From Portulaca oleracea (Eukaryota; Streptophyta; Magnoliopsida; Caryophyllales; Portulacaceae), in NCBI GenBank assembly GCA_029582165.1, contig CM055872.1, positions 31,966,761 to 32,030,760 on the forward strand: a stretch of 64,000 bases of DNA, in the 5' to 3' direction. The notes beneath the pieces are model-generated. The model saw only the letters and a program-made list of their open reading frames with translations. It did no database searches and was not told where the DNA came from. This document shows, piece after piece, positions 13,701 through 24,394 of this stretch; positions within the stretch are counted from its first letter, which is position 1; each line of letters starts with the position of its first letter. A program made the position numbers and the translations under genes.

Positions 13701-14036
13701 ATTTGTTCAAACTCTTGGCTCAACCATTAGCATCCTTTCGATCGTATCTAGGTGCTCTCATTGTTTGCCAAGACTACTTCATTTTGGAAATCTTCAAACT
13801 ATTTTAACATTCCAACTTCAGATGAATCTTATAGACATGAATCACCATGTGTTATTTTGTCCATCTTTGATGATTTGAAGTAATTCATCCCTTGTACTTG
13901 TGCTCAATTTGACTACATATATCCATATGTATGAGTGTTTGTTGGCACGTTTACCCTTTCTTGTAAAAGGTACAACCAAGCTTTGCAGACATCATATGTT
14001 TCAAAGTCTTATTATTCAAAAGTCTATCACAGTGAC

Positions 14037-15167
14037 TGAACCGTATAGGAATCGGCCCACTTTTGATTCGCCTATGGTCACCGGCTCGCTTCAAGCCGCC
14101 CTGTCCTCTTCTCGAATCAATCTCGGTTTTGTGATGGCTATCAAACAGAGTGGTGTTTCATTCTGAAAAGACCCCGGGCCATAGGATGTCATCTTGCGTC
14201 TTCATTAGACCATTCTCGAACCTTCTATGGGGCTCCGGAACCATCGGCAAGATTAAACACAAGGTGGTGAAGGCATTCAAAGGCTAGAAAAGGGTGTGCC
14301 TTCACTCTTTCGATCATAACTCCTTCTATACAACTTTGATGGACTTCAAAATTTGGGAGCTGAAAGTACACATCGAGAGCTTTCCATCAATACCTTATGA
14401 GCCTAAAATGAAGTCTGCATGAAGAAGGTATGCGCGTTTGAAGTCGGCAGAAAAACTGCCTAGCATGTAGCGCCCGCGATCAACTATGTCGCACCCGCGA
14501 CAACCTTGTCGCGCCCGCGACGACACTGGAAGACGATTTTAGGATGGACAGAACATTTTCACACCCGCGACAACTTTTGTAGCGGCCGCGACCACAACCA
14601 TCGCAGCCGTGACGCCTCTCTACGCTGCTTGACTTCAACTTTCTGGAGGGGACGCTGGTAGTGCCTTCCCCCCTTTTCACACAGCACGCATTTTCTGACC
14701 CTTTTTTCGTTGTTTTCCTTTCCCCCTTTCCTTTATATACTTGTCCCCCCTCCATTAGAGATAGTTTATGAAGGTTTTAGGTCAGACACAAAAATTCCTC
14801 TCACTTGGAGAGTTTGTAATTGTGGGTTTTCAAGCCCTAATCAATGAAAGCTAATCCTTTGGGTGGAAATTGCTTGGTGATTTCTCTTCTTTGTGAGTGG
14901 GTGTTCTTTCTCCACTCTTTGTGAGATTTCTTAGGTGTTTCAAGACTCTTTGCTTGTAGAAGGCCCTTGTGCTAGAGATTGAACATCTTAGTTCAATTTG
15001 GTGAGATTTCTCTCTTTAGAATTGTCCATATCATTTAATTTCATGTTTATCTCCATTAGTCCAAAATATCCCCAAAAAAATTGGTTTGTAGTGTTTATGA
15101 GTTCTATGGATGGATTTCTATTATCCACATGATTCCTATAAACCCTAGGCCACGCGAATTCTCTCCA
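14037..15167 (+). repeat. Gypsy 5' LTR (left copy)
   Basis: 1131 bp starting TGAACCGTATAGG and aligning with 25885-27061 over its full length. It contains a CpG-rich cluster of GCGCCCGCGAC-like motifs at about 14466-14620 and a TATA-like 'tttatatac' at about 14731. Confidence 0.9.
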
Positions 15168-15169
15168 TT

Positions 15170-15181
15170 TGGTATCAAAGC
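15170..15181 (+). promoter_or_regulatory. Primer-binding site of the nested gypsy element
   Basis: TGGTATCAAAGC, two bases after the LTR. It is complementary, with one mismatch, to the 3' end of the plant initiator Met tRNA, the usual minus-strand primer. Confidence 0.8.
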
Positions 15182-15665
15182 TAGGCATAGAACTCATAGT
15201 TTGTCGGAGATTTCTTGTTTGTGCCCGGAATCGTTCTTGTTGTTGCTTGGTGGTGATTTTGGTGTTCTTGGTATTGTGGATTTGTTGCAATATTGGTGTT
15301 CCCCATTCCTGTGCCTCCAAGTGTGTTGGAGTATATTGTATTGTGTTGTGTTTGTTGTATTTGATGCATATGGGAGCTTTGAAGAGAAGTTGGAAAATGG
15401 TGCACGAAAGGTGTTCGATGAAATGATTGTGGCATTCTGTTGAGTTGGTGGTTGTGTTGGTGGTTGTTTTGTTGGTGGATATTGTTGGTGATGGTTGCGT
15501 GGCCATCCGGTTTTGTTCTTCTTAGTGAATTCCCCTTGTCGGTTTCACCCTATTTTATCCCACAAAACTAGCCTCACGAAACTCCTCAAAATTTCCTAGC
15601 TACAAAGAACCCAAACCTCCATCTGCTCAAATATATACACCCTAAAAGAAAACCAAGCTCCACAA
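15182..15665. other. Untranslated leader of the nested gypsy element
   Basis: Lies between the primer-binding site and the gag start. It is rich in TTG/GTT triplets. Overlapping open frames on both strands (15081-15443 plus, 14988-15506 minus) are low-complexity by-products and are not called as genes. Confidence 0.5.
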
Positions 15666-15836
15666 ATGGCCTCCAAGTCCTATGCTTCGGACAACATGAT
15701 GTCCCTCTTTTTCTTAAACCCAAACCCAAACCAACCTTCGAGGAGACTCTTCAACGTATTGAAGAGAAGGTTCGAGAAGTGCAACGTCGAATGGGTGCCT
15801 TATTTCGCGTAACGACCCCTACGCAACTAGAGTCCT
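15666..15836 (+). pseudogene. Gypsy gag, 5' piece, interrupted by the CRM-like insertion
   Basis: A likely gag start (ATG at 15666) is followed by a short region with a frameshift and then a stretch compatible with a coiled coil. It stops at the GTCCT target site where the 7.2-kb CRM-like element has inserted; the sequence resumes at 23061. Gag is the structural capsid protein of the element. The assignment rests on position and on the zinc knuckle further down. Confidence 0.5.
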
Positions 15837-17192
15837 TGATGTATGCTAGCTCACAAAGATCAGAGTGTTGAACTAGAATGCATCATACAACCACACACAC
15901 AGCTGAATGTTTATATCAACAATAGCTAATGGAAACCAATTAGCTGGAATAGAAGACAACCTAATACAGAAAATAAAGGATAGGCTTGCTTACAACTGTT
16001 ACAGACACACCTTTAGTTGCAATCAAGGGCAAAGGACTCTCCCATTCATACTCCTACAGAGACACCAGAGCATGGATGATCATGCACAGCTGACACTTGC
16101 TGGATTCTTGCCAAAATCCAGTGACAGGAGCTGATTTAACCAAGGATTGAGAGTTACATGTTACTCAAAAACATTCAGAGGTTCTAAGACACTCGAGAAT
16201 GCTATTGAATAAACACTGATGATAATTTCATTGCTGGAAACTCAAAATATAAAGACTACCAACAGTATGATTAGCAACTGCTTATCATAAGCTAATCTAC
16301 CTAATCTCCCTGATTTAATCTAACTTACAATACTTAAGATAAATACATCTGATTACCTCCTAATCTAACTAATATTATCCGGCTTACAAGTTGCAAGAAA
16401 ATAAAAGGAAAAATACAAACTAAACTCTGATTGGACCAAATGCCAAAAGAGTGGCAAAATGGACCAATTAGAGGCTTTCCTGCCTAAGGGGGTAAACTTT
16501 AAGTTACTGAGGTAATTTCTCACGCCAAAGTTAACCTGGATGTAATCTCAACAGGTTAAGATTGAGCTAGAAAGACCAAAAGAACCCCTATGGACAGATA
16601 ACAAAAGACTTAGCCTTAGGACTGAGGTTCTGGAAAACCTGATAACAAACAACCCTGCTGGGATTGCTTGTTCTAAGGCATGTAACTTGCCGATGCCATG
16701 CTCGAACATCGTCGGGACTTGGCTTGGACTTGAAAATGGCATGACATAGAACAAAAAACTCCTAGGGAACCTTGGCTGATTCTTCCTCAATCAATAGATA
16801 TGACATTGAGAAAGACTGCTGCTTGGACTGTTGTTGCTGGGAACTGGATTTGGTCTCAATGACCAATGATGATGGGCTGAATGGCTGAAGGTTCCAAGAC
16901 TTGTTTCACAAGTGTGTAACAAGCTTTGATGGATACCGGTGATGGATTGGTGGTTACTAAAAATGTTGTGAACTTCCTTCTGGATGGGTGAACTGCTGAG
17001 TGACATGTTGTTTCTGCTGGGATAAGGAAGCCTGTTGTTTCTGCTGGAGATGTTTCCTTAGCTGCTGAGTTTGGTAAATCAACATGGTCTCATCCCTGTG
17101 CTGCTGCTGAAAGTGTTGGTGAAGTTCCTTTGGATGCCTCCTTTGCTGATGAAGCTGTTGCTGCTTGTTGTTCTTCATGATGATCTCCATCA
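15837..17192 (-). repeat. 3' LTR of the CRM-like element
   Basis: Identical in structure to 21706-23055. Its first 100 bases in element orientation (17192-17093) encode the last 33 residues of the pol ORF before its stop. Confidence 0.93.
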
Positions 17193-18388
17193 TCCTCCAC
17201 AAGTTGAGGAACGTTTGTCCTCAAACTTGATAGGTCTTCATCTGTTGGATAGTAGAGTCGAAGATCTGCTACATTGAATGTCATTGAACCTCCATACTCT
17301 TCAGATAGATCCAATCTATAGGCATTGTCTCCAATTTTCTCAAGCACTTCCAATGGTCCATCTGCTCTTGGTAGCAGCTTGCCTTTCCTCTTGTTGGGGA
17401 ACATGTCCTTCCTTAAGTGGCTCCAAACTAAATCTCCAGGCTGGAAAGTGACCTTCTTCCTATGCTTGTTGGCTGATGCAGACACCTGCTCATTATACTT
17501 GGTTATTTTCTCCTTCACTTGCTGATGAAGCTCCCTGATTTGATATGCTCTTTTACCTGCTTCAAAACTAAATTTGACAGAAATAGTTAGTGGAACTAAA
17601 TCCAAAGGGGAAATTGAATTTTTACCATAGAATACTTGGAATGGAGAGTAGCATGTGGCCTTGGATGGTGCCTTGTTGTAAGCAAACTCAGCATGAGGCA
17701 AGAGAGTGTCCCATCTTGCTTTATTTTTGTGAATCAGTGCTCTCAATAGGACTCCAAGTTTTCTATTAGTAACCTCTGTCTGGCCATCAGTATGTGGGTG
17801 GCAAGTAGTGTTGTACTTGAGTTGTGTGCCTAACTTCTTCCACAAAGTAACCCAAAAATGGCTCAAAAACTTGGTATCCCTGTCAGAGACCATAGTCTTT
17901 AGCACTCCATGCAATCTCACAATCTCCTGGAAGAACAATTCTGCAACTCTTATGGCATCAAAGGTGGTGTGGCATGGTATGAAATGTGCCATCTTTGAAA
18001 ATCTATCGACCACTACCATCACTGAATCCTTGCCTTTTTGAGTTCTTGGCAAACCTACAATGAAATCAAGGCTAACATCTTCCCAAGGGCTGCTGGGAAC
18101 TGGCAATGGTGTGTATAAACCTTGAGGTAGGCTGTGTGACTTAGCCAATTTGCAAATGTTGCACCTCCTTAGTAGATGCTCCACATCTTTTCTCATCTTT
18201 GGCCAACTGTAGTGCTCTTTTAACATCAACAAGGTCTTTTCAACTCCAAAATGACCTGCTAAACTCCCTCCATGCATTTGTGAGATCAATAGTTCCCTGA
18301 AACTACTTCTAGGAACACATAGTCGATTTCCCTTGAACAAATAACCCTGGTCTATGTGATATAGACCTTGGGGTTGCTGCTGGCACTT
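17090..18388 (-). pseudogene. CRM-like element pol: integrase end
   Basis: The longest intact pol piece is 416 codons from a non-ATG start at 18340; the same frame continues upstream to an in-frame TAG at about 18386. Integrase inserts the cDNA copy into host DNA. The zinc-binding HHCC domain shows H-x4-H ('HGGSLAGHFGVEK') and 'CNICKLAKS'. The core has the D,D,E residues ('DFIVGLPRT', 'MVSDRDTKF', 'DGQTEVTNRKLG'). The C-terminus has the GPY/F-type module 'GPLEVLEKIGDNAYRL', followed by 'TFNVADLRLYY'. No classical chromodomain follows. The frame instead crosses into the LTR and ends after a Glu/Gln/Ser/Ala-rich tail. The module is intact, but the polyprotein upstream is broken. Confidence 0.9.
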
Positions 18389-19226
18389 CTAGTACACTTG
18401 CTTAAAGTCTCCATCCTCTTGATACAAAGCTTTCAAATGCTCAAAACCAACAATTCTAGAATCAAGTATATGAAGCAACATATACCTCCTACTCAATGCA
18501 TCTTCTCCTTTGTTTAGCACTCCTGATTTGTGGAGTGAAACTGCTGCATGTACTTGACCCAAGCAGCATGCCTGGTGTTGAGCTTGTGCTGCCTTTGAAC
18601 GAACTTCAAGGCCTCATGATCACTGTGTACTATAAACTCTGCTCTAATGAGGTAGTGCCTCCACTGCTGAAGAGCTCTCATGATGGCATTGAACTCTTTG
18701 TCATAGGTGATGTACTTCCTCTTTGCATCATTCAACTTTTGACTAAAATAGGCAACTGGCTTGCCCTCTTGTGTCAATACTACTTGTATGCCAACACCTG
18801 AAGCATCACATTCTACTTCAAAAACTTTGCTGAAGCTGGGTAGTGCTAGAACTGTGGCTGAAGTGAGCCTCTCCTTGACTTCTTCAAAGGCTTTCTGGGC
18901 TACTGTTGTCCAAATAAAGGACTTTCCCTTCACCACTTCAGTCATTGGTGCTAAAATGGTGCTGAAGTGTTTGACAAACCTCCTGTAAAATGAAGCCAGG
19001 CCATGGAAGCTCCTGACTTGCTGAATAGAAGTGGGTACAAGCCACTCCCTAATAGCTTGAATTTTCTCCTTATCAACTTGGATACCTGGTGTTGTGACAG
19101 TGTACCCCAAGAAGTGTACTTGGGATGTAAAGAAGTGACACTTCTTGAGATTTCCAAACAACTTCTCCCTGCTCAGAATATCTAAGACCTCCTGCAAATG
19201 CTTGACATGTTCTTGTTCAGACCTGC
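18389..19226 (-). pseudogene. CRM-like element pol: RT thumb and RNase H
   Basis: Open from the in-frame stop at about 19226 to 18514. It continues the RT ('VHFLGYTVT') and then a Ty3/gypsy RNase H with 'VECDASGVGIQVVL', 'YDKEFNAIMRALQQWRHYL' and 'VHSDHEALKF', which contain the acidic catalytic residues. The frame is lost by a small shift at about 18548, where the conserved linker to integrase continues in another frame up to the TAG at about 18386. The usual role is removing RNA from the RNA-DNA hybrid during reverse transcription. Confidence 0.85.
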
Positions 19227-20097
19227 TTTAGACAAGAATATCATCAAAGTACACAACAACACTCTTGCCTGTGAGTGGCTTCAGGACCTGATTCATGAGT
19301 CTCATGAATGTAGATGGGGCATTAGTCAGGCTAAAAGACATGACCAACCACTCAAACAAACCTCCATTGGTCTTGAATGTTGTCTTCCACTCATCTCCCT
19401 CATAGATCCTTATCTGGTAATATCCACTCCTCAAATCAATCTTAGAAAAGACTGCTGACCCAAGTAACTCATCCAACATATCTTCAAGCCTAGGTATAGG
19501 GTACCTATACTTGATTGTGATCTTGTCAATAGCCCTGCAATCTATGCACATTCTCTGACTCCCATCTTTTTTAGGCACTAACAAGGCTGGAACTGCACAT
19601 GGACTTAGACTTTCCCTAATCATTCCCTTCTCCAATAACTCATCCACCTGCCTCTGTATCTCATTGGTATCTGTTGGGGTCATCCTATAAGCTAGCTTAT
19701 TAGGCAACACTGATCCAGGCACTAGGTCAATTTTGTGCTGGATATCCCTTTTAGGTGGCAAACGAGGTTGCATTTCATCAGGAAACACATGCTGAAATTG
19801 TTGAAGTAAGGGTAGGAATATAGGGTGGTCATTTTGTGGGGTTGAGGGTTCTTCAAGGTCTAAAAGGATCAAGTCTATTTGTGTGCTAAATTCATGCTGA
19901 TTAGATAAAAGCAACACATCAAGACTAGGTTCAAGACATAGGTTCTTGGATTTCTTGGTTAACTGTGAGGGTTTCATGGAGGTAAGAATGATCTTTTTGT
20001 GCTTCATATTAAGGGTATATGTATTAGCTCTACCACAATGACTCACTGATCTATCATATAACCAAGGTCGACCCAAAAGCAAATGACATGCATCCAT
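19227..20097 (-). pseudogene. CRM-like element pol: protease end and reverse transcriptase
   Basis: A 289-codon frame opens with the protease C-terminal motif '[12 protein letters not shown]' and runs through the RT palm and fingers: '[22 protein letters not shown]', '[15 protein letters not shown]' and the catalytic '[10 protein letters not shown]' (F/YxDD). It stops one codon later at a TAA (about 19228) where the family has a tyrosine, so a single nonsense change separates it from the next piece. The domain order places protease before RT, as in Ty3/gypsy. Confidence 0.9.
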
Positions 20098-20560
20098 TGG
20101 TAATATATCACACCAGACCTTATCCTATATGATTGACCAATTGAAAAACTACCAAGGCATCTGGTAGAAATTTGGATACCTTTCCCTGAGCTGAGCCATT
20201 GAATGGTATAAGGAGCTGGATGGGGCTTAGTTGTCAGGCTTAACTTCTTCACCAGGGTGCTGGATGCTGCATTGGTATAGCTTCGACTGTCAACTATCAC
20301 ATAACATACCTTTCCTTCAATGGTACACCTTGTATGAAAGATATTCTCCCTCTGTTCTTCTGCTTCTTCTACTGCTGCGCTACTCAGGACTCTCCTGATC
20401 ACCAGCATTTCTCCTTCATCCGGACCGTCTTCTATGGCATCATCATAAACTGGATCATGTTCAGGCTCCTCATAATCCTGTTCTTCTTCCTGCACATGTT
20501 TAGAGTCAATAAACAAGGCTGCTTGGTACTCAGCAAGAATAACCATCCTCTTGTTTGGAC
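20098..20560 (-). pseudogene. CRM-like element: zinc knuckle end and protease
   Basis: The frame at 20546-20043 starts just after the gag zinc knuckle and carries an acidic linker. The retropepsin region follows ('CTIEGKVCYVIVDSRSYTN'): the family active site is D-[ST]-G, and here the glycine position reads arginine (DSR), so it is probably inactive. A frameshift at about 20115 moves the end of the protease into the next frame. The protease normally cleaves the element's own polyprotein. Confidence 0.75.
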
Positions 20561-21648
20561 ATTCAGAGGTAATGTGCCCAAGTCCTTGACACCTGAAGCA
20601 TCTTTTTTCTGGGTAGGCTTTGTTGGTAGGGACTGGGGTTCTTTGTGGGGGATTTTGTGGCTGAATTTGAGGTGGTCTTGGGGCTGGATGTCTGGCTTGA
20701 GGTGGGGTGGGGGTGGATAGGTTCTTTGTGGGGGATTGTAAGGCTTGTTGTAGGGATTTGGCTTGGCTGGGGCATAAGGCTTGGTTGGGTATCTGCTGTT
20801 GTACTCCTTCACTCTAGCTTTCTTCTGTTGTTCCACCTTATGAGCCACAGTGCTTAGCTCATCAAGTGAATCATAGACTTGTAGCTCAACAACATTCTTG
20901 ATACTGTCATTCAAACCTGCAAGGTATCTAACATAAGTTTGCACGTCATTCTCCTGCATATTACACTTCCAAAGCAAGTGTTCAAACTCTTTGGTATATT
21001 CCTCCGCATATTTGTTTCCCTGCACCAAATGTTGTAGCTTAGAGTAGTTCTCCTTCATATAGTTGTCTGCAAGGAACTTCTCTTTCAACTTCGGCCTCAT
21101 TTCAATCCAAGTGCTCACCCTTTCTTCACCAATCTCCATTCTTCTTTTCTGCAGATTAGTCCACCAAGTAGAAGCATACTTTTTCAATTTTAAGGCAACT
21201 AACTTCACCTTATTCTCTTCTAAGACTTCTTTCAAGTCAAAATCCTCTCCACAGTTTGTATCCAATCTAGAAAAACATCAGGATCTAACTCCCCTGCATA
21301 TTCAGGTATATCAATCTTGAAATTTAGCTGCTCTATCCTCCTGTCTTCCCTCCTTTCTTCCATCCCACTGTTCTCTTCTGACTCACTGATCCTAGGTGAT
21401 CTCCTAACATATCTCCTCCTTCTGTGTGTAGGCCTAGGACCTCGACCTCCTCTTCTTGTCCTACTAAAAGGACTCTCACCTTCTCCTTCCTCCAACTCTT
21501 CATCAGTCTCCCTATTAAGCTCAGTCCTATGCAATCTCATATAATACTGTAATTGTTCACTTAAGAATTTCATTTTTTGCTCCATATCTTCTTTTTCTTT
21601 CAAAGTCTGTTCTAACACTTCCTGAGGTGTTTTACTAGCTCCGGCCAT
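20561..21648 (-). pseudogene. CRM-like element gag
   Basis: The ATG at 21648 opens a Glu/Arg-rich N-terminus. The retrotransposon gag domain then continues in a second frame (21265-20432) after a one-base shift at about 21250. Landmarks are 'KLVALKLKKYASTWW' and 'YAEEYTKEFEHLLWKC', followed by a Pro-rich stretch and a CCHC zinc knuckle (C-x2-C-x4-H-x4-C, about 20603-20562) in a third frame. Gag forms the virus-like particle and binds the element RNA. The three frames make it non-functional. Confidence 0.85.
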
Positions 21649-21690
21649 TTCAAATAATCACAATTAACACACTCCAGGATAGAACACAAT

Positions 21691-21702
21691 GCTCTGATAC
21701 CA
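21691..21702 (-). promoter_or_regulatory. Primer-binding site of the CRM-like element
   Basis: The minus strand reads TGGTATCAGAGC, three bases from the LTR end. It is a perfect 12-base match to the complement of the plant initiator Met tRNA 3' end. Confidence 0.9.
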
Positions 21703-21705
21703 AGA

Positions 21706-23055
21706 TGATGTATGCTAGCTCACAAAGATCAGAGTGTTGAACTAGAATGCATCATACAACCACACACACAACTGAATGCTTGTATCAACAATAGCTAATG
21801 GAAAGCAATTAGCTGGAATAGAAGACAACCCAATACAGAAAATAAAGGATAGGCTTGCTTACAACTATTACAGACACACCTTCAGCTGCAATCAAGGGCA
21901 AAGGACTCTCCCATTCACCTACAGACACACCAAAGCATGGATGATCAAACACAACTGACACTTGTTGGATTCTTGCCAAAATCTAGTGACAGGAGTTGAT
22001 TTAACAAAGGATTGAGAGTTATATGTTACTCACAAACATTCAAAGGTTCTAAGACACTCGAGTATACTATTGAATAAACATTGATGATCATTTCATTGCT
22101 AGAAACTCATAATATAAAGACTACTAACAGTTTGATTAGCAGCTGCTTATCATAAGTTAATCTGCCTAATCTCCCTGACTTAATCTAACTTACAATACTT
22201 AAGATAAATACATCTGATTACCTCTTAATCTAACTAATATGATCTGGCTTACAAGTTGCAAGAAAATAAAAGGAAAAATACCAACTAAACTTTGATTGGA
22301 CCAAATGCCAAAAGAGTGGCAAAATGCACCAATTAGAGGCTTTCCTGCCTAAGGGGGTAAACTTTAAGTTACTGAGGTAATTTCTCGCGCCAAAGTTAAC
22401 CTGGATGTAATCTCAACAGGTTAAGATTGAGCTAGAAAGACCAAAAGAACCCCTATGGTCAGATAACAAAAGACTTAGCCTCAGAACTGAGGTTCTGGAA
22501 AAACTGATAACAAAACAACCCTGTTGGATTGCTTGTTCTAAGGCTTGTAACTTGCTGATGCCATGCTCGAACATGATGGGACTTGGCTTGGACTTGAAAA
22601 TGGCATGACATAGAACAAAAAACTCCTAGGGAACCTTGGCTGATTCTTCCTCAATCAATAGATATGACATGGAGAAAGACTGCTGCTTGGACTGTTGTTG
22701 CTGAGAACTGGATTTGGTCTGAATGAGCAATGCTGATAGGCTGAATGGCTGAAGGTGCCAAGACTTGTTTCACAAATGTGTAACAAGCATGGATGGATGC
22801 CGGTGATGGATTGGTGGCTCTAAAAATGCTGTGAACTTCCTTTTGGATGGCTGAGCTACTGAGTGACATGTTGTTTCTGCTGGGATTAGGAAGCATGCTG
22901 TTTCTACTGGAGATGCTTCCTTAGCTGCTGAGTTTGGTGAATCAACATGGTCTCCTCCCTCTGCTGCTGCTGAAAGTGCTGGTGAAGTTCCTTTGGATGC
23001 CTCCTTTGTTGATGAATCTGCTGATGCTTGTTGTTCTTCATGATGATCTCCATCA
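21706..23055 (-). repeat. 5' LTR of the CRM-like element
   Basis: 1350 bp, TGATGTATGC to CTCCATCA on the plus strand. It pairs with 15837-17192. Confidence 0.93.
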
Positions 23056-23060
23056 GTCCT

Positions 23061-24050
23061 TGAAAAGGGATCGTGATATTTCAACTCGGGCTCCTATAAT
23101 GCACCATAGTGGTTATTCGAGGTATTTTGATGATTATCGACATGGTGGTTCTCAAGGTAGGAGAATGGAGGAGAAGGTTACTTCATGGTCTTCTGGGAAG
23201 GGAAGTGCTCATTCTTGGAGTAAGGCTTCATCCAAGGGAAGTCGAACTTCCAAGATACCCAAGCCATCTTCCCGAGCTCATAAGGAAAGTGTTGAATATC
23301 TTCGGAAGCTCAAGGGTAAAAAATGCTTCACATGTCGAGTTTATGGCTACTACCAAGCCTAATGCTCTACGAAGATGGTTAAAAGTTCCAAAGCAAGTGA
23401 GGTAGCCATACCAGAGGCTCTAATGACTAGTGTTGAGGTTCGCGCGCAAAAAGGTGAGAGTTCGATTCCTAGGCGATCCTTTATCATGACCAAGGATTCC
23501 CGGGATAACTGTCAACGGGAGAACATCTTTCGAACTCGGTTCACCATGGGCGAGAAGGCAGCCAATGTCATCATCGATGTGAGAGTTGCACCAACTTGGC
23601 CTCTACTTACATGGTTGAGAAACTCCAACTGTTGGTCTCGACTCATCCTTAATCGTATAGCTTGCAAGGGCTAAAAGATGGCGGTGACTTCGAGGCAACC
23701 CAACAAGTCCTGGTTTCTTTCTCCGCTTGGTTTTATGAGGATACTGTTCTTTGTGATGTTGTCCCAATGGATGCTTGCCATTTACTACTTGGTAGACCTT
23801 GGAAATTTGATCGGCATGCTATCCACAACGGCCAAAAGAACACCTACACCTTCTCAATGGGAGAAAGGAAAATCAAACTCATTCCTTTACCCCCTTTCAA
23901 AACCGATATACCACGAGCCGGGGTGGGAAGTGAGAATAGAAACCTCCAAAAGAGTTAAACACGGGATGATAGTGCTTCGAGCAAAGGAAAGCCACATTGG
24001 GCTTTACTTTCTCGAAAAAGCGACCTTAGTGAGGTTGAGCGAACCTTAGC
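23061..24050 (+). pseudogene. Gypsy gag 3' piece and protease (after the CRM-like insertion)
   Basis: This resumes the outer gypsy gag downstream of the duplicated GTCCT. It is a Ser/Gly/Arg-rich region, then a zinc knuckle remnant ('KCFTCRVYGYYQA', with the histidine position changed to tyrosine). A pepsin-like region follows, with 'RENIFRTRFTMGEKAANVII', where the D-[ST]-G site is disrupted. It ends at '[16 protein letters not shown]' and 'NTYTFSMGERKIKLI'. Three plus-strand frames (22934-23362, 23375-23674, 23662-23958) share the signal, so there are at least two frameshifts. The normal roles would be capsid protein and polyprotein processing. Confidence 0.8.
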
Positions 24051-24394
24051 TCCACAGAAATTTCCAACCTCCCTCCCTTGTCCCTCACCCTTATCTAAAA
24101 CTCCTACCGGGCTCCACATAGAGTTTCCAAGTATTGAGTCGTGCTCAATCACTCCCGAGCCTCGCCATGTAGTTGAGTTGCATGAGGACACGTCCTCGAC
24201 TAATCACCCGAGTTCCATTACTCCCACATCGAGGTTGAACGAGGAAGAGGTTGTCTCCATTAGCCTTGACCTTAAGCTCTCATGTGACGAGTTTCTTGTT
24301 GCTTTCCACAAGTTGATGGGTACTAGATGTGTTCGGGTCCTTCGTGATGTCGACTTGGCCCCTCCTTCCCGCCGGAATTGCTACATTTTTTAGA
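24051..24394 (+). other. Gypsy spacer after protease, pol missing
   Basis: A partly open frame (24178-24393) sits here in the style of the low-conservation linker after gypsy protease. It breaks at a junction with foreign LTR sequence near 24394. No RT, RNase H or integrase of this element is found anywhere before the right LTR. Confidence 0.5.

Larger units (their letters stand above)
15837..23055 (-). mobile_element. CRM-like Ty3/gypsy retrotransposon, near full length
   Basis: LTRs at 15837-17192 (1356 bp) and 21706-23055 (1350 bp) start TGATGTATGC and end CTCCATCA. The insertion is flanked by a perfect duplication GTCCT (15832-15836 and 23056-23060). The primer-binding site abuts the right LTR on the minus strand, so the right LTR is the 5' one. 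Gag, protease, RT, RNase H and integrase follow in gypsy order on the minus strand with a handful of frameshifts and stops. By eye the first ~230 bp of the two LTRs differ at about ten positions, so the insertion is not recent. The CRM assignment is inferred from the integrase C-terminus and from pol running into the 3' LTR. Confidence 0.93.

Noticed and set aside
14988..15506. 172-codon minus-strand ORF and opposing plus-strand ORFs
   Set aside because: Thr/Asn/His-rich low-complexity frames over the end of a gypsy LTR and its leader, driven by GTT/TTG repeats, with no family motif.
15837..23055. Possibility that this is an integrated plant pararetrovirus
   Set aside because: It has two LTRs, a 5-bp target duplication and an integrase, none of which pararetroviruses carry.
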